Shown here one piece after another: positions 25,001 to 34,859 of a stretch of 64,000 bases of DNA. The translations under genes were made by a program, and so were the position numbers. The notes beneath the pieces are model-generated. The model did no database searches and was not told the origin of the DNA. It saw only the letters and a list, made by a program, of their open reading frames with translations. Every line of letters starts with the position of its first letter. Position 1 is the first letter of the stretch. Source of the DNA: Prinia subflava (lineage: Eukaryota; Chordata; Aves; Passeriformes; Cisticolidae); contig NC_086250.1 in assembly GCF_021018805.1 (NCBI RefSeq), positions 68,645,322-68,709,321 of the forward strand, in the 5' to 3' direction.

Positions 25001-28000
25001 TAAGGCAGTTTGCTTTAGTTCGCTTTACAGCTAATTGATTTAATGCACGCAGTTTAACTGCAAACTTAGGAAGTTTTCATTTTTACTTGACAAAGCCTTT
25101 AATTTCTTCAAGAAGCAAATTCCTAACAGGAGATGATCAGTTTAGTCATGCCTCTGAACAACATTTTTACAGAATGAGAATGCAACTCCTACTGATGTTA
25201 ACCCTTGCCTGAATCCTGGGAATAACATCTCAGCCTTTAATGAGCAAATGCCACATGTGATAAGAAGCCTCTGATGATGAGCTGCAAAAAATACAGGTTA
25301 TAATTGAGCAATGAGATCTAGCCAAGTGGAAGACATTTGTGGAGTGGATTGTGGATGCAGTTAATGATTCTTAGTGCTCACTGCCTGCGTTCATCATGCC
25401 AGGAAGAGGCAGAGTTCATTGGCTGTCAGAAGCAGAGGCTGGAGAATGGAGAGATGTGGGATTTCTGCCACTGACTCACTAAGTGAACATGTGAAATCAC
25501 TTAACCTATGATTAACAAGGCACCTGTATGAACAGCCATTGAAATTTGGTAAATTAGTGTCATAATTTAATGCAGGGAATTACATATGAATCTACATACT
25601 GGGGCTAGGAAAAGTGAAGAGAAGAAAACTGAAATCAGCCTGTTGATACTGAGGGATAGGGGCAATTTTAATGTGTGGATGACACCCAGACACACTGAAT
25701 AGGTGAGGCCTTAAAACACATAAGGACTGGTGTATCCATAACCAGCTGCTATTGGCAGCATGAGGAATTTTCTGTTAAGGTGGGCAGGTTGAACTGTTTT
25801 TCTTTAGGGCTAGAAAACCCTAATTGTGGGGAAACAGCATAAATTCTAATTTCTAGGGAGAAAAAAGTAATGCTTTTTTAACTTTAAAGATTAGAAATAT
25901 GTTAATTTGTAGAGTCAGAAACTCAAAGTGGGATTGATGTGACAAAAGGTGAGTGTTTGAGCTCGTGCTTTGGAGCATTGAGAATCTGGGCTCCATGAGA
26001 GTCAGTGGAGATCAGGGGCAAGGCTTGTCTAATGAAATGTAGCTGTCTAAAATAGGATGAGACACTTGGATGTATTGACTGTCTCTCTCTGCTAAGGGAG
26101 TTTGGAGTTACTTGGTGAAATGTTGAAACCAATTTGTCTGTGTACATCCAGAAACCCCTGTGTGGTTGGATGAATTCCACCTTGTGCAACACACACATAA
26201 AAAAAAAAAAAACCAAACCTGTCCAATATTTTACATTTCTTTTGTTTTATAGATAACCCTTAAAACACTTTCAGGAGCAGCTTGTACTTTTTAGTTAGTA
26301 TTTACTGTATTCAGTCTGAGATACTTCAGTGGGGTCCAATCACCTGTGGGTAGAGACCCATGGTCTGCCAAAAACCAAGTTCATTTAAGGCAGATAGATG
26401 AAGACAGACTAGATTCTACAAGTGCATTATAGTTTTGCACATAAACCCAGTTAAGAGCATAAATACACCCCAGAATGAGTTGCTGGAGTTGGAAACTACT
26501 CCCAGCTTTGTGCAGCTATCTGTATGAAAATCTTCCCTGTAATTTCAGCTTCACAAAGCCAAAAAAAGCCTTCTATCTATTTGAACTTTCTTAGCAAAAG
26601 ATTGGTTTAATCTTAAAAATAACTTCATGGCCATTCATAGAAAATAATTCCATCACTTGCAATGCATTTTTAAGGACTCAGGATCTGTGTTTGACATGTG
26701 TGGATAGTGGAGAAGTTTTGACCTTTTCTCTCTTAACCACCCCATGATAGGGAATGTAGGAAATATTTCCTGCTATCACCTGAATTCCCATCAAACTTTA
26801 GCCTCTCTCTGGAATTAATTAAGGACGTTTGTGTAATTAGCCCTTGCCTGGTGATGTGTTTCCAGAGGAGGTGCTTGGGTGTCTGTGGATGTGACACAGC
26901 AGGTTCCTGGGGGGCTGTGGAGCAGTGGAAGCAGTGAGCATTGTTTTCAGCATCAGGACATTGTGTTTGCCATTGCAACTCACTTCACACTTTAATGTTA
27001 GCTAGTTCTTTAAATGACAAGATTTAGGAACATTAGACTGAAATCTGGTGGGATTTTCCCCCCACATTTCCTTATTTGTAGAAATATAACAACTTGCTGA
27101 TTGATGCTTTCTCTACGTGGTCACTCCAGAAAAAAAAATGTAGTATGCTGACAGGCTGAAATGTAGCACATTAAAGTGAGTATTTTTACTTTATTTTGGA
27201 AATTGGCACAGTCTGCCTAAGTGCTCTGTTTGGAAAAGGAGTCAAATATTCCTTTAAGAAAAACCTCATGGTAAGGAAATCCTTGTCTCTGTTTTACATT
27301 GGAGACTAATAAAGCTTTCTACCCTTTAACTATTCTTTAACTGTTTGGGTTCATCCTTTAAAGCAGGCTGCTGCTGTCCTGCCTGTTGTGACTCACCAGA
27401 CTGGTTTGATATGCTGCTGAGTGTTCTTGGAAAGAACTTGTAATATATCTATTTTTTAGCCAAATCAAAAGCAGTGCTAGTGGTCTTTCTAAGGATGATA
27501 TACAACTCTGGGAAACATGAAAAACCTTTCTGAGGACCAAATATTTACCTCCAGACAGTCTAGACAGTACTAGGAATCAGGTGTTTCTAAAGCTTCCCTG
27601 AGGGAGGTTTTTTGGGTGTTGTGACTTTGCAGAGCATTTCCATTTCAATAGACACACTGCATCCACATTTGTGACCAGGAGAAACACAGAAATGTCTCTG
27701 GAAAAGGCTGTGATCTCATGAAGGGATGTCTCAGAGAGGATTTCTGCATCCATACAGAGAAGGTCAAAAGCATTGAGGCTCTGCACGACTCTGCACATTC
27801 CCAGGAATGCCTGGCATGTCTCTCTTTGCCTGTGGGGAGGCCTGGGAAAACAAATACTTTTACTTCTTCCTTTGCCAGGGTAAACCAACCATGGAGGCTG
27901 GAGGAAACTGAGCAGCTTTTTCCTTCAATTATGGCAGAGCACTGGTGAGGGCGAGGATTTCCTGTGATGAAGTGAGAAAATTCCCCAGGTCCCAGGTCCT

Positions 28001-28729
28001 GCACTGGGCTCTGTACAAGCTGGCAATGCTTGGGATGTGCTGCACAGGGAGCTCAAAACCTCCACTGTTTGCTCTTGAAGTACCTGCTTTCAGTAGCTTC
28101 TCCCTGAACCGTTTGCAAATGTACACAAGCTTTTCTTTGAAGGACACTTCAATTCCCAAGTTGGCTCAGACAGACTTGGGAATGAGTAGATGACCTTGCA
28201 GTCTTTACAGTTTTCAGGGTTTTCTCCTCCTCCTCTTTTTCCTAAGCTGTGTCACCAGTACTGAAACCCCCCTTTTCTAGGCACATCTCCATTACTGCAG
28301 AAATGTGGTGTTACATTTTAGGTCTCACAGGCACAAACCCAGGGGTTGTGTTGAGAGGTGATGATGGTGGCAGTGCCTTGTCTCACCTCCACCACGAGCC
28401 CACACAACACGGGATAATTGGCCCTTCCCACCTGGCCATAACTGAGCAGGATTTGAGGTTTTGGACCAGCCTCTGTCCTGCTTTGGCTGTCTGAGCAGTT
28501 CTCCTGGATGGCTGTTTTAACTGAAAGACTGATTTTGGTGTTCTGAAGATCATCTCCATTCAGATATGAGTAACTCCACAAACCAGTTGAACAGGTAGCA
28601 CAACATCTGAATGAACCAGTAAATATTAGCATGAATCATCATGAATTCTCATTAGCCACAAGCTGTTAATTAGCTATGACCTCTATGTGGCACATGTACA
28701 AATATCTCTTCCAGACCTCTCTCTTAATA
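22025..28729. other. Unique sequence with GC-richer islands, no supported gene
   Basis: No repeat family is recognised. Two GC-richer blocks (about 22560-22990 and 27600-28500) carry overlapping 70-119-codon frames on both strands without recognisable domains. A TATA-like element with a short 31-codon frame lies at 23145-23270 and is described as a finding. A run of 14 A lies at 26199-26212. The part at 24460-25300 is AT-rich with a conserved-enhancer look that sequence alone cannot prove. Confidence 0.5.
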
Positions 28730-29045
28730 GTCACAGAATCATAAGATCACAGAATGTTTTGGCTTGGAAGGACCCTAAAGTTCATCCAATTCCAACACCC
28801 CTGCCATAGGCAGGGACACCTTGCACTATCCCAGGTTGCTTCAAGCCCCATCCAACCTGGCCTTGGACACTTCCAGGGATGGAGCAGCCACAGCTTCTCT
28901 GGGCAACTTGTTCTCTAGAATTCCAGTGTCTCACCACCCTCTGAATAAAGAATTCATTCCTGATAACTCATCTAAATTTCTCCTCTTTTAGTGTAAACTC
29001 ATTTCCCCCTTGTCCTATCACTGTTTGTCCTGCTGACACTGCTTT
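28730..29045 (-). mobile_element. CR1 LINE 3' part, 5'-truncated
   Basis: The left end carries two copies of the CR1 tail unit (CACAGAATCATAAGATCACAGAATG, given as landmarks only), then TTGGAAGGACCC. After that come the consensus blocks 'ccctgccataggcagggacacc', 'ccccatccaacctggccttgg', 'cttccagggatggagcagccacag' and 'tttcccccttgtcctatcac'. It is inserted in minus orientation and truncated at about 29045. It is the best-preserved tail in the window. No host gene overlaps it. Confidence 0.95.
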
Positions 29046-32000
29046 TTGATGGAGCACCACTGATTTGTGGGGTACCCAAATCTGTCCAGGTTGGCCATGA
29101 ACAGTGTGTAAAACCAGAAGGGTAACTTGCCATAACATTTCTGTGACCCTAAGCCTTCACCAGTTATCTGGCTCTTTGTTTCTATTCTCCAGGAAAAGCT
29201 TCCTAAGGCAAATGTGTCTGAAGGCAAGGCAGCAGAAGGGGAAAAAAGCCTTCATGGTTTGGGCTTAAATTTGTATAATTTCATGGATGTTCTGAACTGA
29301 CCACCAAAATGACATCATCTTGTAGTATCTTGTCTTACCAAGACCAGCCCTTGACAGCTCCTGGCAGAACAGGAACAACCTCAGAGAGAGATGGAAAAGG
29401 GGAGGTAATTTCTTTTCTCCTGTACTGATTAATTTGCAAACAGATTAGACAATCCCAAAGCTTAAGATCTCCTCAGCTCTCCCAAATACTGCTTACATTT
29501 ATTATTATTACTACCCCAGTTATTCTTGTTAGTTTAACACCATATCTAAACATCCCAAGTTAATTTTGAAGGGAGTGTGGATGGAAATGTGAGGGGTTTA
29601 TTTATTTTTAATAAGGATAAGCTCAGGCATTAGAAACCAACTCTGTTTTCCCAGTTTTCGTATCAGTCCCCAAGCATGCTTCTACCACCACCTTACAAAC
29701 TCAGACTGACACCGAGCTGATAAATTGACAGAAAGTATCAAATGTCAGCTAGGGCTCTGATTCCCTCTGGAGGCTCTTGGGAACAAAGTATGAACAGATT
29801 GTTCATGCCAGAATACCTCATTATTTTAAGCAAATTGACTTTCTTATTGACTACATTGAAAGGTTGTACACTACTTATAATTACCAGTTCTACTTAATTT
29901 TCTTTTGTAAAAAGGTCTGTACTCTCTACTTGACAGTATTATTTTGATTAACCTACTTTTTGCCCCAAGAGACCATTTAATATTTAAAAAAGAATGTCTT
30001 GATTTTACAGATGTATAGCACATGCACATGATTATTGTTATAATCACCCATATCTAATCTAAATGGTGAAGTGCATTACACTACATTTTGCAATGAACTG
30101 TGAGATTTTGTAGTGCTGGTGAGGTTAACAGCAGTATGCACATTAAAAAAAAAAAAAAGAAAAAAAAAAAGTCCTGCAACTGCAGGAGCACAAAGAGCAT
30201 TTTGAGCAATCTACCAGAAAATACAACGGTGTGATGTGAAGCAAGAAGATTAGAGGATGTGTTTCACACCCCTTGATTTCAGTTTGTGACTATTTTATGA
30301 TCACTCTATTTGGCTGATGTTTTATTATTATTATTATAATAATAATAACATGATATATTAATTTTTGCATTCTCTCCGCTGCTGCTCTCAAATCCAACTT
30401 TCTCCCACCTCCAGTTTCACAGTGACAGAGTAATGTGAACTGATTACAGTTTGGCCTGGTCAGATATGGTCAAGGTAATTGCTGGAAACAGCTTCTTGGC
30501 TTTTTGAGATATGAGAAAGGCATTGAAAAGAACCTGCTGATGCAGAAACATCTACCTGGAATGAGGGCCAGTGAAATGTCACTTGCAATCCCATTAGAGT
30601 GATCCTGGTTGACTACCTCACACTGCCCTAAAGGAAGAATTTGCTCTCCACACTAGTTCATTGAAAAATAGGGGAAAAAATTATGACTGGTCCAATAAAA
30701 ATGAGGCTGTCAAGGGTCTAAAGCCAAACATTGTACTCTCTTGTGTTCATAATTTTTTTTTCTTCTAGATTTTTCTTTCCTTGTATTCTCACAAAGCAGT
30801 GTGACTCCCTGCTGGCATTAGAGTCCAGTTCTGATGCTATTTCAAATTGATATTTCAAGCCAAGAAATTCAAACCCAAACTTTAATATGTTCCACATATC
30901 AATTTTCTCTTGACACATTAACAAGTCTCTGTGAAATGCTGTTATATTTTGACACATGGCTTCATAAAAGTGACCTCTTCCTATTCAGATATTGGCCCTT
31001 ACTCTGTTTATCCTGTTGACAGGAAAAAAGTCTTGATTTGATTAGAGAAATAAAGTCAAAAGTGAAGACCAAATTAGAATGTATTTTCACCATTAGAAGG
31101 TAAAACTCTGCTTGCAGGATCTTTATTACTGGTAATGAGGCAAGAAGGAAGAAGAACCCTGCTTGGTTTTCAGATTGCAGGCTGTGTTTGTGAGAGGGGG
31201 AAGAGAAAATAAGCCTCTTTTCACTCACCAACTGAGAAAATTGGATCTGGAATCCATCGGGAAAAGATATATAGGAACCTACAATGTCATTTTACTGTCA
31301 CTTTTCAGACAACAAGCACTTTTGGGGAGCTCCAGTCAGAGTTTGGAAGAATGATCCAATAAACCACATGCACTCCTAGGGCTGTTGTGCTAGGGAGTGA
31401 GTGACTGCAATTAAAATGACCCTCAGATGCTTCAGAATAAGATTTCAGAGGTTTATAGAGAGAATACTTTAAAAAGTTCAGCTGTTTTCCTGCTGCAGAA
31501 TGATCAGCTACCTCTAGAGGAATGGGTATGCCCTGCTAAGCAAATTATCAGCTGAAGGCACAGGGCTCTCATTGAGGAGCCAGAGATCTGTAGCCATTGC
31601 ACTGGGACAGACTAAAGAAACTCATTATTTTTTTGTAACTGCTTTGCCACAAATTTCTAAACCCAAAACATAGGGAAATAATTGGCTCCTGGTAATTTTT
31701 CATGAAAATGACACAAAATGATAAGAATTGCACTTTCACACCCTGTATGTGTTTGATTTAACTTATGCAATCAGAAAATAGGGAATCTGTGGATTGATGC
31801 AAATCTTCTGGTTTTTAGTTGTAACACCACAAACATGAGGATTATATGGGCAAGTAGGGCAAGGTTCAAACCAAGCTGTAGAAAACGAAATTGGGTTGTG
31901 GGTAAAATTTATATTCTGGGATGTTGTACTTTCATGACTGTTTAAATGCCATTCTTTGTGGAAAGTTACTTTGTGGAGGTAATTTCTGAACAACTTGTAT

Positions 32001-32160
32001 TTCTCCTTTTTAACCAGATCAGAAATACCATGTAGCTATTTGTGGGCTATCTGCTATCTAAATTTCATGTAAACTAATGAGACAACTTCTCAGCTGCTTG
32101 AGTTGCCCAGGTTGGTAGGTTCAAAAAGAGTGTATTTACCTCCCTTTGGCATAAGGGAAT
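29046..32160. other. Unique sequence, no gene seen
   Basis: No repeat family is recognised beyond simple sequence. A-runs lie at 30145-30170, directly followed by the small palindrome TCCTGCAACTGCAGGA (30172-30187). A TTA/TAA palindrome lies at 30323-30348. Open frames stay under 90 codons. Confidence 0.55.
30323..30348. repeat. TTA/TAA trinucleotide palindrome
   Basis: Consecutive TTA units switch at the centre into TAA units, so one strand forms a self-complementary arm pair of about 12 bp with almost no loop. It is pure A/T. Confidence 0.85.
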
Positions 32161-32164
32161 TCCT

Positions 32165-32240
32165 CATTAAAAAAATAAAATAAAATAATTAAAAAATTTT
32201 TAAAAAATCTATATAGATAATTTTTTTAACTTGAGTTTAT
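32165..32240. repeat. A/T-only low-complexity tract
   Basis: About 75 bases are nearly pure A and T, with AAAAT-type units on the left and T runs on the right. The arms are partly self-complementary (AAAAAATTTTTAAAAAA). No element boundary is seen. Confidence 0.8.
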
Positions 32241-33553
32241 TTTACAACTTTTTTATTTACAATTTAGTGATCCCTTAGTCAATACAGTTGAAAGAATCTG
32301 GGGAGAAATTCAGCTCATCTGAAAGTAGACTAAGTTCCTTAAAATAGGTTTCTAGTGCCACCTGATGCATCCTTGAGGATCTGAGTTGCACCAGGAGACT
32401 GGCATATATAACACAAAATGTATGATTCCTGGAGCTTTCCAGAACACTGTCTGGAGGATATTCTGGATGCCTGAATCCTTCCCAAACAGCACCACAAAAG
32501 TGTCATTTTTGTGGGCACTGAGGTTGGATCCCACATCTCCAAGAGCTACAGTGGAAACTGAGGCACACAGCCCAGCTTAGTCTTATGTGTAGATCTTGAC
32601 ATTTAGGAGTTTTGACCTGAGCTGAATTCTGCTTGCCTTCCCAGGGTTGTGAAGCTCTGCAATTCCAAATGAAATGAGATGCTTATCTGCATCTTGTAAA
32701 TATTGGGATTTTTTTGGGAGGGGGAAAAGTTCAGTCACATCCATTTGGCTATGGCAAGTCTGGTGGGAGACCAGGTGGGAACTGTAAGCCTGGGAGCAGG
32801 CAGCAACAAGCAGTGCATGGAAAAGTCTGTGCTGAAAATGTCCAAAATCCTACCTCTTACTCCGAGTTTTATAGTGCATCTGTGAAATGTCACTTTACTA
32901 ACGCTAAAATATATTCTGCAATTGCAGTTATGCTCTAAAAATATATATAAGTATATAAAGTAAGTATATAAAAGCGAGTGTTCCTTATTGAATGAACGAG
33001 AATTTACTGTCATCTAGGGTGCCATACTGTTTAGATCTTGTAGGTATCTCTGTGCTGACCTAGCTGTGAATATACAGAGGTGTGACTGTGTGTCTAAAAT
33101 CACAGAGGGTGCATGGGTAGTAGGCATACCTGTACACAAGAATTATTAGGAGTTATGCAAAATGCACCTGAAAAGAAGCATCTCCTCAGAGGCATAGTGG
33201 CAGCAGTAATAAATCAGGTCAGTGCAGCTCTCTGTGCTGGCGTGTTGCTTTTCAGGGGGGCAGCTTGTCGCTGTCACCATGCTGAAATGACCACACAGAG
33301 ACTTGGAACTTTGCAGAGATCAGGGCAAGGGCCAAAAAGCCTGATTTGTTTATTTATATTATATATTGTAGAAAGGTGACTGTGGATTGGAGGGTGGAAT
33401 TCGCACCTCTCAACCACATTGGTCAAAAGGACTGTCAATCAACACTCTCCTCTCATCAAGAGACATGCAAAACAATGACAGTGTTTACAAGAAACAATCT
33501 CTTGTTTGTGTGAACAGAGCATGAGAAGTGAAAACTTCTACTTTAATATGAAA
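32241..33553. other. Unassigned sequence left of the LTR, no gene seen
   Basis: The frames here (up to 92 codons) have no recognisable domain. The part at 33230-33420 contains features that would suit a retroviral promoter on the minus strand: a reverse-complement CCAAT near 33417 and a TATA/AATAAA-like string near 33345-33370. It lies outside the LTR defined by the target duplication, so I leave it unassigned. Confidence 0.45.
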
Positions 33554-33558
33554 GCTCA
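33554..33558. repeat. Target-site duplication, left copy
   Basis: GCTCA lies immediately before the LTR start TGTGATAAATG and is repeated exactly after the LTR end at 34223-34227. Five-base duplications are typical of ERVL-like (class III) retroviral integration. Confidence 0.75.
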
Positions 33559-34222
33559 TGTGATAAATGAAGTGGAATAATTCGTGTTACGGTATATATA
33601 AAATGTGATGTAGAAAAATTGTTTTGTGAAATAAACTGTACAAGCAGGTCGGGTATGAAGCCGACAAATTTTAGGATGGACAACACCCAAAGCCAGAAAT
33701 CCAGGAGAAACAATATCCCTACTGGGAACTCGGGAAACACAACATTAACAACAGAAAAAAGGGTGGACCAAGATCAGAATCAGTCCTCCAGTGTGGTGAA
33801 ACTGTGAAGCACTCTGCCATCAGGGTTGAGATGGATCAGGGAAAATGCTTCCCCATTCATGATTTCATTTTCCCATTCATGCTCCTGAGGAATGGACTTA
33901 ATATTCATTTTCCCTCAGAAGCCCCATTCAGCAGACTGGACGGCAGAAATGAATATGAAGAAGAAAGACTGAAGACAAAGAACTGTGGGGAAATACTCTG
34001 CCACCGGCAAAATAAACTGTATAAAAAAGAACCCCAAAAAGGACTAAATTCATGAACAGGGGGAGTTATGGTGTGATAGAGTCTGTAGCTAAGGTTCACC
34101 CAGTGCCGATACCAGGTCTCGACACTGAACTTCCGATTGCTGGCTTGCCTAAAATTTTTGTTCTTCAATTCTTTAATTAATAAAATATTTTGTTAATTGG
34201 AGTTGGCTAGACATTCATAACA
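33559..34222 (+). mobile_element. Solo LTR of an endogenous retrovirus (5-bp TSD)
   Basis: The 664-bp element starts TGTGATAAATG and ends CATTCATAACA. The reverse complement of the end matches the start in 9 of 11 positions, and the ends are the expected TG...CA. A perfect GCTCA duplication flanks both sides. In plus orientation there is a TATA box (TATAAAAAAG, 34020-34029) and a polyadenylation signal AATAAA at 34179-34184, which puts U3 at about 33559-34045 and leaves a very short U5. No internal gag, pol or env sequence is present, so this is a recombined solo LTR. The 5-bp duplication suggests an ERVL-type virus. The family name is not assigned. Small frames inside it are not genes. Confidence 0.8.
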
Positions 34223-34227
34223 GCTCA
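34223..34227. repeat. Target-site duplication, right copy
   Basis: Exact GCTCA copy directly after the LTR end, matching 33554-33558. Confidence 0.75.
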
Positions 34228-34540
34228 GAAAACTGGAAAAACTCATGGTGACAGCAGCTCTGCTCTTTGCGCTTAAATGTTAACAGGGGAGCCAGGCTTT
34301 TACTACATCTGTGCTGCAGACACGTGTGTGCAGAGGGGCAGTTACATAACCCAGCAGCTCCAGCAGCTCCTGTGCAGCCCAGCTCTAACAGACCTACCTG
34401 TGCTTTCCTGCCCTTGTGCCCCTGTTAAGGCCCACACCTGTGACCTTCAGAGAGGTGGAGCCAACATGTCAGGAGACAGAGAGGAAGAAACATCAGGTTT
34501 GCAAAAAACCTGTTGAAAAGGCTTGTTATCCTATTCTCAT
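34228..34540. other. Unique spacer between LTR and CR1, no gene seen
   Basis: This is moderately GC-rich unique sequence with a 79-codon plus-strand frame (34277-34516) that has no recognisable domain. It includes a short CAGCTC direct repeat near 34352-34368. Confidence 0.55.
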
Positions 34541-34542
34541 GT

Positions 34543-34856
34543 GCAAGAAGAATGGGGGAGACTTTCTGTGAGGGCATGTAGGGATGGGATAAGGGGGAAT
34601 GGGTTTAAACAGAAAGAGAGCAGGTTTAGGTTAGATGTCAGGAAGAAATACTTTATTGTGAGGGTGGTAAAGCCCTGGAACAGATTACCCGGACAAGCTG
34701 TGGGTGCCCCATCCCTGGAAGTGTTCAAGGCCAGGCTGGTTTGGGCTTTGAGCAACCTGAGATTGTGGAAGCTGTCCCTGCCCATCTCATGGGATTGGAA
34801 TTCAATGGTCTTTAAGGTCTCTTCAAACCCAAACCATTCTATGATTCCATGAGTCC
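34543..34856 (+). mobile_element. CR1 LINE 3' part with open C-terminal ORF2 frame
   Basis: This is a plus-oriented, 5'-truncated CR1 ending in CCATTCTATGATTCCATGA, a typical CR1 tail. The frame 34523-34852 stays open through the region that encodes the C-terminus of the CR1 ORF2 polyprotein. It shows the family's characteristic motif with WNRLP, then APSLEVFKARL and ALSNL. ORF2 normally encodes an endonuclease and reverse transcriptase, but those domains lie upstream and are absent here, so the copy cannot be active. The reading frame through this part has not been broken. That suggests a younger copy than the one at 3.0-3.7 kb, although the piece is short. Confidence 0.94.
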
Positions 34857-34859
34857 ATA

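Noticed and set aside
33231..34222. A longer, minus-oriented LTR starting at 34222
   Set aside because: The perfect GCTCA duplication and matching termini fix the left end at 33559, and plus-strand TATA and AATAAA signals suit the plus orientation better.
34523..34852. Host gene of 109 codons
   Set aside because: The motifs WNRLP and APSLEVFKARL and the CR1 tail identify it as the C-terminal end of CR1 ORF2.
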